33,742 nucleotides of DNA from Atopobiaceae bacterium UBA1367 (lineage in GTDB: Bacteria; Actinomycetota; Coriobacteriia; Coriobacteriales; Atopobiaceae): the NCBI GenBank assembly GCA_002305995.1, contig DBRN01000012.1, positions 643,910 to 677,651 on the forward strand, written 5' to 3'. A program made the translations under genes and the position numbers. Below are positions 24,151 through 31,943 of this stretch, piece by piece; positions within the stretch are counted from its first letter, which is position 1, and every line of letters begins with the position of its first letter. The notes beneath the pieces are model-generated. The model made no database searches. It was not told the DNA's origin and saw only the letters and a program-made list of their open reading frames with translations.

Positions 24151-25677
24151 CTACGGCGTGATCCTCGCGTTGTTCGCGCCGCTTATGCGGACACGCCACA
24201 GCCTACCGTCATCCTCCTCGTTTTGGTAAACGATCCATTGTCCCACGACGTTGAAGGAGCCAACGCGGGTGGGCACGACGGTATAGCGCATCCTGCCGTC
24301 CAGGGACATCCACTCCAGCGTTCTGCCGCTGCCGGAGATGTGGAAGATGCCGCCGTCCGAGACATTGGGAGCATGCGCGGGCAGCGCCGACAGGATCTCC
24401 GGGTTCCCCCCGTTCAGATCCATGCGCATGAGCCTGTCTCCGGTGGCGGCATAGAGACTGCCGTCGTAGACGCAGAAGCTCTCGTAGGCGCCGCTGCTGA
24501 TGAGGCTCTCGTTTCCGCCGTCCAGGTCGCTGCGGCAGATGCAGTCTCCCCTACTGGGGTCGATGTAATAGAGCCTGCCATCAACGACGTTCAGGCAGCG
24601 GTACTCCATCGCTCCGTTAAGCTGCGTCAGGGCCCTTGTGTCGGGGTCGATCCGGTACAGATAGCCAGTCTTGGCGCTGTCATAGAGGTAGAGGGTGTCG
24701 TCGAATATGTAGAGCTGCCCCCCGCGAGAGTCGCAGAAGACCTCCCGCCTCGCTGTCCTGGGGTCGATGCGAACGATCTCCTCCCCCGTGCAGTAATAGA
24801 GCCAGCCGTCATGATAGTGCAGGCCGTACGCCCCATCCTCTGACGTAAGGACCTGCGCCGCTCCCGTATATGGATCCATCTGGAAGACGCCTTCGTCCAG
24901 CAGGAAGAACACGCTGTCCTCGCTGTAGGCTGCGAGCGGACCGCCCTCTGCGCCCAGGTTCCCCGAGAGGTTCCCATTGTGGGCATCGAAAGGTGCCCCG
25001 GCGATGCCGATTCCCGGGGCATCGGAGAGACCCCGCCCATAGCCGTCAGCATAACCAGATTCGAAGGCACTCGCCTCTCCCATCGCGCCGCCTCGCGATG
25101 ACCCTGCATGCCAGAAGAAGAGAAGCAGGCCCGTCACCGAGAGGGCGCCGATCGTTGCAAGGGACGCAGACAGGACCCTTTTCCCCACCCGTCCCTCGCG
25201 CCCGATGGCTTCCAGCAGGCCTTTGGTGTCCCGGAAGCGTTCCTGTGGGTTGAAGGCGATGCAGCCTTCGATCAGCGCAAGGAGGGGGCGACTGCCGACG
25301 GCGGCATCCGCCTCCGCCTTCCGTTCCTGCCCCGTGGCCATGTACAGCATGAGCATGCCCAGCGCGTACACCCGTGCCCCGGGCGCATCTCGATCGGTCC
25401 AGTCCAGCTCCGGGGGAAGATAGGCCTCCATGGTGGGGAGGGGGAGGTTCTGATCCAGCAGTCGGACGTCCCCGTCAACGCTCACCACGACGTTGTCCGG
25501 ATGGATGGATCCCCGCTGCCCGTCGGGATCCCTCAGGCGCCGGCTCTCGAGCAGAAGGCACAGCTGCTCGGCGATGTGGAGGATGTCGCCGGAACGCAGG
25601 GGCCCGTCTTCGGTTACGATCTCGGACACGGATCGTTCCGCTTTCCCATTCCACGTGAATCTCGACTTCCCTCGCAC
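24151..25677 (-). CDS. Membrane-bound pseudokinase with extracytoplasmic beta-propeller
   Basis: 508 residues from GTG 25677; the GGAGG that supports it lies inside the end of the kinase gene, whose TGA at 25683-25685 is 5 bp away. Residues 1-160 align with a Ser/Thr kinase C-lobe only: RGSIHPDNVVVSVDGDVRLLDQN replaces HRD-KP-N and DFG, and there is no glycine loop or VAIK lysine. The catalytic Asp is missing, so it is a pseudokinase. A membrane helix (about 168-190, VLSASLATIGALSVTGLLLFFWH) leads to about 250 residues of six- or seven-fold YY/ID/GG repeats (DGWLYYCTGEEIVRID, DGRLYYIDPSRGD) of the DUF5050 propeller type, expected outside. It is a clear paralogue of the neighbouring active-type kinase. 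Confidence 0.85.
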   Translation of the reverse strand: MRGKSRFTWNGKAERSVSEIVTEDGPLRSGDILHIAEQLCLLLESRRLRDPDGQRGSIHPDNVVVSVDGDVRLLDQNLPLPTMEAYLPPELDWTDRDAPGARVYALGMLMLYMATGQERKAEADAAVGSRPLLALIEGCIAFNPQERFRDTKGLLEAIGREGRVGKRVLSASLATIGALSVTGLLLFFWHAGSSRGGAMGEASAFESGYADGYGRGLSDAPGIGIAGAPFDAHNGNLSGNLGAEGGPLAAYSEDSVFFLLDEGVFQMDPYTGAAQVLTSEDGAYGLHYHDGWLYYCTGEEIVRIDPRTARREVFCDSRGGQLYIFDDTLYLYDSAKTGYLYRIDPDTRALTQLNGAMEYRCLNVVDGRLYYIDPSRGDCICRSDLDGGNESLISSGAYESFCVYDGSLYAATGDRLMRMDLNGGNPEILSALPAHAPNVSDGGIFHISGSGRTLEWMSLDGRMRYTVVPTRVGSFNVVGQWIVYQNEEDDGRLWRVRISGANNARITP

Positions 25678-25682
25678 AGGTG

Positions 25683-28600
25683 TCACCTCCCGGATGGCAC
25701 CGGATGGTCGTTCGCCCCATCCAGCCGGACGCACCACAGCCTGCCACCGTCCTCCTCGTTGTGATAGAAGACCCAGCCCCCTGCGACGTTGAAGTCGCGG
25801 GCGCGGTTTCCGGAGATCCGCTCGCGGATGCGGCCGTCGAGGGAGCATCGGTTGATCGTCCCATCCGACAGGTCGAGAAAGTAGACGCTGCCTTCCGCGG
25901 CATTGAGCATCGACGCCTGCACTTCCAAAAGCGCCGTCGCCTCACCGGTATCGCCATCCACCCTGATCAGCTCTCCCCCACCAGCCACCTCCAAAAGCAC
26001 CGCCGCCTCGCCAGTGTCGCCGCCCACCCTGACCAGCTCTCCCCCGCCAGCTCCACTGATGGAGCAGAAGAGGTCGTTCCCCACGAGGCAGGCGCTGAGG
26101 CACGTCCCCTCCACAAGCCTTGTCGCACCCTCTCCAGACACGGCGCTGCGATACAGCGCGCGATCGCCTCCGTTGATGAAGTACAGGCTTTCCCCTCCTA
26201 CCTGCAGGGATTCGTAGTCGGGAAGATCTCCTGTGGCGGTCGTCTCCCCGGTCTCGGCATCCAGCCGGTACAGCCCATCCTCTGTCTGGACGTAGAAGCG
26301 CTCCCCTGTGACGTAGAGCTTGCCGGGAAGCTCGCACAGCACGTCGGTCTCGTGCGTGTAGATGTTGGTCTGCACGATGCGGTCTCCCGATGAGTAATAC
26401 AGCCAGCCGTTATGGAAGCTCAGCGCCTGCGCGTTCCCGTCCTGCACCAGAAGCTCCGGATCCGTGCCGTGTGCGGACATGCGCCAGATCCCCCCGTCGG
26501 CGATGTAGAAGAGGAACTCCTCGCCCGAAGCCGCAAACGCACCCGCGGAAGCGGCCATGTTCCCAAAGCTGGTGCCGCCCTGGGGAGAGGCGCCTTCATC
26601 GCCTTGGTAGAAGACAGGTGCGGCATCATAGCCGTCTGTGTAGCCCACCTCGTAGCCCCGCTCATAGCCGCGCTCTGCAGCGCCCCCACGCTCCACGGCA
26701 AACCCCAGCCCATACGAGAGCGCAGACAGGCAGACGGTGCCGACGAGCAACCCAGCTGCCACCCTGATTCCACGCCTTCGCTTCGACGTACGCCGACCCA
26801 TGTCATGCAGGAGGTACGCGCGAATCTCCTCCACGCTCTGGATACGCGCCTTCGGGTTGAAGACGATGCACTGCTCGATCAGGTTCCGGAGTCGGTTGTT
26901 CACGATCTGCGCCTCCAGTCCGGAGCGAACCGTGCGCCCGGTGGCCAAGAACAGCAGCACCACGCCGAAGGAGTAGATGTCGGACAGGGGCGTCGTCTGC
27001 TCGAAGCCGTACTGCTCCGGCGAGGCATAGTCCAGCGTCAGGATCACGGAGGTGTCCTGCCGGCGGGCCTCCTTGTGGACTCGGGCGATGCCGAAGTCGA
27101 TGAGATGGATGCTGCCATCCCTCCCCACGATGATGTTCTGCGGCTTGATGTCGCGATGGATGACCGGCGGCGTCTGCGCGTGCAGGTAGCGCAGGATGTC
27201 CGCAAGCCTCAGCGCGATGCCGAAGATGTCGTGCACGCCGAGGATCCCCCCGGTGGATACGATCTCGAACAGGGAGCGGCCCTCGACGTACTCCCGGACG
27301 AGGTAGCGCCTTCCATCCTGCTCATAGGAGGCGTATGCCTTCGGGATCCCCGGGTGGTCGAGCCGCTGAAGCAGCCTCGCCTCCTCCAGGGCATCCTCCT
27401 CCGGATAGTCCTTCGTGATGCGGAGCAGCGCCCTCACGCCGTCCGTTTGCCGGCGGAGCAGGTACAGCTCCTTCCTGCCGTCCGGGTCCTTCCTGAGGCA
27501 GCTTTCGAAGGCATAGGTCGACAGCAGCTCCTGTGGCATGTCCTCCCCGGGAAGCGAGGCCTGGAGCGTCTCCTGATAGCCGGCCAGGAAACGTTCCACA
27601 TCACTCCCTGCCGAGTGGGCGCTCCCCTCATCATCGACAATGAGGGGCAGGGCGGGGGTCTTGTCCCCACCACCTCGGTGGGATGCTCCCCCGATGCCCT
27701 CCGAGCCTGTTCCACCTCTTCGTCTCATGCTTCTCCCCCTCACGTTCTCCAGCGCCACGGACGCTCCCCTGAAGCCGGCAAACAGCTGTGGTGTCAGCAG
27801 GACAGGGACGAGCGCGGCACAGAACAGGATGTAGCCATAGGTGAACGTCGTCACCGACTCGAGGCCCTTCCTCGTGACCAGAAAGATCCCCCTATCGAGA
27901 CAGAGAAAGGCGATCGGAACAAACGATGGGTTTCTCCGGATGTAGTGGGAAAGGAGCCCTATGCCCTCCGCAAAGCTATAGCCCAGCTGATCGACGTTGG
28001 AGGAGGGAAAGGGCACTCTGTGTTCCCTGAACCTGTTTGTCAGATACTGGCATGCCCCCGCAAGGAACGAGAAGGAGTGGCCCACAAAGGAGACGGCGAT
28101 GATGAGCGTGTAGGGAATCCTTCTCGCGTGCTCTCGGGAGAGATGGTGGCGCACCGCAAGCCCTCTCAGGAGGGGAAGGCTGACGAAGCAGAGCATGCAG
28201 AGGAGAAAGCCCGCCCAGAGAAGGTGGATGTTTCCGAAATAGCACTCCAGCAGCACGGTGGGAAGCAGTAGCACCTGGTTGATCACGGAAAAGAAGTACA
28301 GTGCCATGAAAAAGGAGTCGCATCCGCGCACCTTCCCTAGCGCCACGATCCCGTCGAAGACCATCTCGAACATGCCGTAGGCATACCGGCGCTGCTTCCC
28401 AGTCTCCTCCGTGAAGGTCCGGCTGACGTATTCGGTGAACTCCAGCCCCTCCAGCTGGGCATACTTTCCGTGATACCCCATGCTGTAGAAGCAGATCGCC
28501 TTGTCGTAATCCTCGGAAACCCGATCTTCAGACCAGAGCCCGCTCTTCTCCAGGATGCTTTTGCGAAGAAACACGTTGTGGCCGACAAGCGGCACGAAGA

Positions 28601-28778
28601 AGCCCTGCAGGGCCTTGCATGGCCAGATGCTGTGAAACAGCTCGTTGATCTGGCGGCTGACGGCGTAGGTATAGTAGCTCTCGTGCAGGTTGCGCGCGCC
28701 GGTTGCGCACTGCACATAGGCAAGCTTCTCATCGGCCGCGAACTCCGGGACGATGGCCTCGATGATCTTGTCCTTCAC
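25683..28778 (-). CDS. GT2 C-terminal half fused to Ser/Thr kinase and beta-propeller
   Basis: 1031 residues. Residues 1-345: second half of a processive GT2 glycosyltransferase (SEDYDKA, GKQRRYAYG in the TED and QxxRW positions, then about six membrane helices). Residues about 435-660: a Hanks-type kinase with HRDIKPQN (541), DFG (561) and SPE (586); the lysine position reads ALLRI, so Arg may replace the usual Lys. A helix at about 672-692 leads to a DUF5050-type propeller (735 to end). The propeller includes a 22-residue duplication (GGGELVRVGGDTGEAAVLLEV, GGGELIRVDGDTGEATALLEV). The GTG at 28778 is formal: the real start is probably 29654, the two frames being separated by the TGA at 28872-28874. 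An internal ATG at 27728 with GGGGGAG upstream could give the kinase alone. Confidence 0.8.
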   Translation of the reverse strand: MKDKIIEAIVPEFAADEKLAYVQCATGARNLHESYYTYAVSRQINELFHSIWPCKALQGFFVPLVGHNVFLRKSILEKSGLWSEDRVSEDYDKAICFYSMGYHGKYAQLEGLEFTEYVSRTFTEETGKQRRYAYGMFEMVFDGIVALGKVRGCDSFFMALYFFSVINQVLLLPTVLLECYFGNIHLLWAGFLLCMLCFVSLPLLRGLAVRHHLSREHARRIPYTLIIAVSFVGHSFSFLAGACQYLTNRFREHRVPFPSSNVDQLGYSFAEGIGLLSHYIRRNPSFVPIAFLCLDRGIFLVTRKGLESVTTFTYGYILFCAALVPVLLTPQLFAGFRGASVALENVRGRSMRRRGGTGSEGIGGASHRGGGDKTPALPLIVDDEGSAHSAGSDVERFLAGYQETLQASLPGEDMPQELLSTYAFESCLRKDPDGRKELYLLRRQTDGVRALLRITKDYPEEDALEEARLLQRLDHPGIPKAYASYEQDGRRYLVREYVEGRSLFEIVSTGGILGVHDIFGIALRLADILRYLHAQTPPVIHRDIKPQNIIVGRDGSIHLIDFGIARVHKEARRQDTSVILTLDYASPEQYGFEQTTPLSDIYSFGVVLLFLATGRTVRSGLEAQIVNNRLRNLIEQCIVFNPKARIQSVEEIRAYLLHDMGRRTSKRRRGIRVAAGLLVGTVCLSALSYGLGFAVERGGAAERGYERGYEVGYTDGYDAAPVFYQGDEGASPQGGTSFGNMAASAGAFAASGEEFLFYIADGGIWRMSAHGTDPELLVQDGNAQALSFHNGWLYYSSGDRIVQTNIYTHETDVLCELPGKLYVTGERFYVQTEDGLYRLDAETGETTATGDLPDYESLQVGGESLYFINGGDRALYRSAVSGEGATRLVEGTCLSACLVGNDLFCSISGAGGGELVRVGGDTGEAAVLLEVAGGGELIRVDGDTGEATALLEVQASMLNAAEGSVYFLDLSDGTINRCSLDGRIRERISGNRARDFNVAGGWVFYHNEEDGGRLWCVRLDGANDHPVPSGR
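27726..27741 (-). promoter_or_regulatory. Internal ribosome binding site and ATG ahead of the kinase domain
   Basis: On the minus strand GAGGGGGAGAAGC precedes an in-frame ATG (27728), at residue 351 between the last glycosyltransferase helix and the kinase linker. It could start a free 680-residue kinase-propeller protein. Confidence 0.5.
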
Positions 28779-28817
28779 TCCCGAGTCCTTGTCCAGAAGC
28801 AGGATGATCTCGTGGGT

Positions 28818-28920
28818 CGTGATGTCCCCCTCCGCGTAACCACCCGCAAAGGCAGACGGACCGTGCGCAGGTCACGCGTGGCGCGTGATGTCCCCCTCCG
28901 CGTAACCACCCGCAAAGGCA
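28818..28920. repeat. 37-bp perfect direct repeat with 66-bp offset, interrupting the glycosyltransferase frame
   Basis: The copies at 28818-28854 and 28884-28920 are identical. The 29-bp spacer between them (28855-28883) supplies an in-frame TGA on the minus strand (28872-28874). The offset is 66 bp, a multiple of 3, so loss of one copy and the spacer restores the reading frame through GGYAEGDITTHEIILLLDKDS. Confidence 0.9.
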
Positions 28921-29654
28921 CCGCCCTCCCGCATGAGGCTGACCGGCGAGACCCCGCTGGAGGCCGCCTTGCCAAGCCGCAGGGTATAGTTCAGGTTGGA
29001 GGCCTTCTTGAACAATCCGGCACGCCCTGCCTGCGGGCGGGCGACGAAGGAGATGCGGTGCTCCCGGTAGAACAGGATGCGCTCCGCCGCCTTCCTCTCC
29101 TGCAGCGTCAGCGCAGAGGCGTCACCTTTCAGGGACCGAGCCAGCCACCCTGCCCTTTCCCTGGTGCAAACGCCCCCGAGGAGCGGCGCCAGGCCGTCGT
29201 CCGACACGACCACGTTCGCGTCCTTGCCGCTGATCTCGCGGTATCGTCTGACGGCAGCCAGGCTTTCCCGCAGCGTCTGGAAGATGGTCTCGTTGCTCTC
29301 CAGATAGACGGGAACGCTGACCGTGACGGGCAGAAGCGCCTCCCGAGCGACCTCCTTCTGCACCGTGTTCATGTAATACTTCCGGTTGACCAGGATCCTT
29401 CCCGAAAGGATGCCATAGACAGACGGTCGGAGCGACCACAGGGTGTCCGCCACATAGTAGAGGGGATAGATGAAGAAGAAGAACGAGAAGAGGAGGCGAA
29501 AGAGGCTCTGGGGGGTCACGCCGTAGGCGAAGAGGAGCGCGATGTGCACGAGCCCATCGAGGGCGATCACGAGAGCGTAGGGCCAGACGCCGCACAATCG
29601 GTTCCCCAACGCTTCGGGAATCCTCCTTTTCCGCTGCGCCCGTCTCCCCCGCAT
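28872..29654 (-). CDS. GT2 glycosyltransferase N-terminal half (interrupted)
   Basis: 260 residues from ATG 29654, ending at a TGA inside the 28818-28920 duplication. Membrane helices (about 25-45 and 50-72) precede the GT-A domain start LPVTVSVPVYLESNETIFQTLRESL and the first Asp pair (VVVSDDG, about 152-153), then YREHRISFVARP and GLFKKASNLNYTLRLG, the substrate-binding core. The second metal motif DKDS is encoded beyond the stop, in the same frame, at about 28797. As it stands this piece cannot be an active transferase. It starts 9 bp after the upstream lipoprotein gene. Whole, the product would be about 1301 residues: glycosyltransferase, kinase and propeller in one chain. Confidence 0.82.
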   Translation of the reverse strand: MRGRRAQRKRRIPEALGNRLCGVWPYALVIALDGLVHIALLFAYGVTPQSLFRLLFSFFFFIYPLYYVADTLWSLRPSVYGILSGRILVNRKYYMNTVQKEVAREALLPVTVSVPVYLESNETIFQTLRESLAAVRRYREISGKDANVVVSDDGLAPLLGGVCTRERAGWLARSLKGDASALTLQERKAAERILFYREHRISFVARPQAGRAGLFKKASNLNYTLRLGKAASSGVSPVSLMREGGAFAGGYAEGDITRHA

Positions 29655-29663
29655 GGCCCTGGC

Positions 29664-30944
29664 CTACTCCGAAATCCGCTCGAATGGGTTTCCGTCCAGC
29701 TGCACGAAGGCAAGCCACGCCGTTGCGCTGATGCTCTGCCGGTTGTTGTATTCCCAGGACGCATCTGATCCGGCAATGACAAAGCCGGTGGAGACGCCGT
29801 CCCTGTCAGCGGCGGGGATGCTGCCGTCCTCGGCGGTCTGCGTCTCCAGATACGCTACGATCGCTTCCCGCCTCTCGGTGTTTCCCACTATGCCGTAGCA
29901 GATCGCCATCTGTGCCGTGCCCTCGTTCCAGACGCCATCGAGATCTCCGGCGCTGAAGTCGAAGCCCTCTCCCACAGCCATGCGATCCTCCACAAAGGAG
30001 ATCATGTCGTACGCGTCTTCCAGCTCCTCCCCAAAGGCAAGGATGGCAAGGCTGTTCGCATCCAAGGGGATGACGCCATCGCTGATCGTCTTCCCGTCGG
30101 ACTCCGTTCCGGTATAGAAGCAGTGAAGCTCCTCGTCGTACATGGAGAGGACGAACTCCTTGGCGTGATCCGATGCGTCGCTGTAGGCCGCCGCCCTTGC
30201 CGAGTCGCTCTCTGCCACGGCCTCGGCAAGGGTGGAGAGGGCACAGCACAGGTCTATGTTGTGCTCGGTGGATTTGTGGGTGACTTTGACCTGCGTATCG
30301 TCCCAGCCCTCATAGCCTGCGGTGAACCCGCCGCTCTCGGACTCCAGCGTGAGGACGAAGTCCGCCGCACGCATCGCCGCCTCAAGGTACTCCGTCCGCT
30401 TCTCCTCGGACGAGCCCTCCGCTGCAGCGCACAGCGCCATGATCGCCCACGCCATGTTCCCCGTGGAGGTGGAGACGGTGTGGGAGTCCTCCTGCCACCG
30501 CCCGTCCTTCCAGAAGCCTGGCAGGCGCACCGTCACCTTTCCCGCTGCGATGGAGTGACCGGAGTCGCTTCTGGGATCGCCGCTGATGTAGGCATTTCGA
30601 AGCCTTCCGTCCTGAAAGGACCGATCGTGCGCCTGTGCAAAGACGATGGCGTCCGCGATCCTCTCTGCGTGCCACTGCGCGCCCACGCGAGAGAGCACGA
30701 TGACGGCCATGGCGTTGTCGTACAGGTAGGCGCAGTCGGAGGCCTTGTCCCTTTGGTCCGCGCCGGCAATGAAGCCCTCGCTCTCCTCCGCCTTTGTGGC
30801 AAGGAACCCCGCCGCCTGCGAAAGCTCGGATATCTCCGCAGCCGACAGGGCCACCTCCACCGGACGCCCGCAGCCGGCACACAGCAGCGCAAAGGCGACG
30901 AGCAGGGAAAGCATAGCCCTCAACGGTTTCGTTCCTTCATTCAT
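29664..30944 (-). CDS. Lipoprotein with alpha/alpha-toroid-like fold
   Basis: 426 residues from ATG 30944 (GGAGG upstream). The signal MNEGTKPLRAMLSLLVAFALLCAGC ends with the lipobox Cys at 25. The mature part is helical throughout, with repeated patterns such as GNMAWAIMALCAAAEG, EHNIDLCCALSTLAEAV and SISATAWLAFVQLDGNPF. These are typical of six-hairpin (alpha/alpha) toroid glycoside hydrolases and similar proteins. Several Asp/Glu residues (WDDTQVKV, DGVWNEGTAQ) could be catalytic, but I cannot name a family. It heads the operon with the glycosyltransferase-kinase and pseudokinase genes, and its partner role may be trimming or binding the polymer made by the transferase. Confidence 0.82.
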   Translation of the reverse strand: MNEGTKPLRAMLSLLVAFALLCAGCGRPVEVALSAAEISELSQAAGFLATKAEESEGFIAGADQRDKASDCAYLYDNAMAVIVLSRVGAQWHAERIADAIVFAQAHDRSFQDGRLRNAYISGDPRSDSGHSIAAGKVTVRLPGFWKDGRWQEDSHTVSTSTGNMAWAIMALCAAAEGSSEEKRTEYLEAAMRAADFVLTLESESGGFTAGYEGWDDTQVKVTHKSTEHNIDLCCALSTLAEAVAESDSARAAAYSDASDHAKEFVLSMYDEELHCFYTGTESDGKTISDGVIPLDANSLAILAFGEELEDAYDMISFVEDRMAVGEGFDFSAGDLDGVWNEGTAQMAICYGIVGNTERREAIVAYLETQTAEDGSIPAADRDGVSTGFVIAGSDASWEYNNRQSISATAWLAFVQLDGNPFERISE

Positions 30945-31018
30945 TCCAGCCTCCGCGTGAGTCTCTCCTGCTGTGACTCCCCGTCTTCTCACAGTCCACC
31001 TCCCGCCTTGCCGGTTGA

Positions 31019-31063
31019 ACGATATCACGTGAAGAGGTGGGGTTGTATGCTCCGAGCATACAG
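31019..31063 (-). promoter_or_regulatory. Palindrome-overlapped promoter, copy 4
   Basis: Palindrome 31043-31063 has arms TTGTATGCTC and GAGCATACAG (one mismatch). TATCGT (31024-31019) lies 25 bp from the arm, one less than in the other three. It lies between the HTH gene stop (31070) and the lipoprotein start (30944), giving a leader of about 70 nt. Confidence 0.6.
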
Positions 31064-31069
31064 ACGTTG

Positions 31070-31525
31070 CTACCCGTTGTCCGCGCCGTCATCCAAGGGG
31101 GCCAGACCGAGGGAGCACATGAGCTCGTACGTCTTGATGTTGTCATATGCGTGATTGATGGCAAAGATCACGGCGGCGTCGCGCTTGATGAGGGGGTGCA
31201 GCGCGCCGCACTGCGTGACCGACAGCATCCGCTGCGTCATCTTGAGATCCAGGGACATGGCCAGCGCGATCAGAAGATAGTAGTCGCGCTTTCCCCTCCT
31301 TCGGCCGTCCATGAGCTGATAGCCGTATGCGCGGGGGAGGTTCGCCTTCCGGATGACCTCGCTTTTCCTCTGCCCGGTCTCGTTCAGCAGCGCGTCGAAG
31401 AATGCTCGGATGTTGTCGTCGAGAAACTCGTCCCAATCCTGTGGGAAGCGGTCGCCCTTCAACCTCTCCTGCATGCGCGTCGTGTCAAGGGGCTTGTCGC
31501 TCGGCTTGTCCTGCGCACTGCGCAT
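31070..31525 (-). CDS. Small HTH (XRE-like) DNA-binding protein, candidate regulator of the block
   Basis: 151 residues from ATG 31525 (AGGAGAG upstream). After a short basic/acidic start, the middle reads as a helix-turn-helix: GQRKSEVIRKANLPRAYGYQLMDGRRRGKRDYYLLIALAMSLDL, with the turn at ANLPRAYGYQ and a basic recognition segment. It resembles Cro/C1-type proteins, but the helical part after it (about 105-151) is unusual. It is immediately upstream of palindrome copy 4 and heads the block, so binding to the four palindromes is a reasonable guess, not shown. Its own promoter is probably in 31526-31790, where I see only GCGTA and TACGC arms flanking 11 bp (31760-31780). Confidence 0.78.
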   Translation of the reverse strand: MRSAQDKPSDKPLDTTRMQERLKGDRFPQDWDEFLDDNIRAFFDALLNETGQRKSEVIRKANLPRAYGYQLMDGRRRGKRDYYLLIALAMSLDLKMTQRMLSVTQCGALHPLIKRDAAVIFAINHAYDNIKTYELMCSLGLAPLDDGADNG

Positions 31526-31798
31526 GATCCGCTCTCCTGTTCCCGTATCTCTTGAACCGACCAGCCTTGTACGTTCTCCGAAGATCGCTCGATGGCGCCG
31601 GCGTCCCTGCAAGACTCGTCGAGAGCCACTGTTTGGGCATCGAGGAGCGCGGCGGCATGTCGCCGACACGGGCGGTGGGCCCTGGTCGACAAGCACGTCG
31701 ATGACGATGTCGTTGGTCCCGCCCCATTGCCTCCCGGATCCTGCGCAGCTCGAAATGTGCGTATCGTTTGATTGTACGCCATCAGCGCCGACTCTGAC

Positions 31799-31854
31799 GT
31801 GCGCCTTTGCCCATGGGGGCCTGTGCGCCTTTGCTCGTGGGAGCCTGTGTGCCT
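31799..31854. repeat. 24-bp tandem repeat, 2.3 copies
   Basis: GTGCGCCTTTGC plus 12 more bases is repeated at 31799-31822 and 31823-31846 (about 20 of 24 identical), with a third partial GTGTGCCT at 31847-31854. Confidence 0.6.
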
Positions 31855-31859
31855 AGCTG

Positions 31860-31918
31860 CGGCGGCCGTGACGCGGCCTGGCGCACGCTCGTGCCACCAG
31901 CCCGCGTCACGGCCGCCG
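31860..31918 (-). terminator. 17-bp-arm hairpin after the second GH1 gene
   Basis: CGGCGGCCGTGACGCGG (31860-31876) is perfectly complementary to the segment 31902-31918, with an inner TGGC/GCCA stem in the loop. It is about 25 bp after the stop at 31944 on the minus strand. No T-run. Confidence 0.75.
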
Positions 31919-31943
31919 AGAGCGAAACCGCAGGTCGGGTACC

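Larger units (their letters stand above)
31526..31943. other. Intergenic region upstream of the HTH gene and downstream of the GH1 gene
   Basis: There is no gene here. It contains the promoter region of the HTH gene, a 24-bp tandem repeat (31799-31846) and the long GH1 terminator hairpin (31860-31918). Confidence 0.5.

Noticed and set aside
28779..28871. Programmed frameshift joining the two glycosyltransferase halves
   Set aside because: Both halves are in the same frame; the problem is a stop inside a duplicated segment, so no frameshift is needed and no slippery sequence was seen.
15459..31525. Integrated phage or transposon
   Set aside because: No integrase, transposase, phage structural or replication genes, and no flanking direct repeats apart from the 42-bp arrays outside the block.
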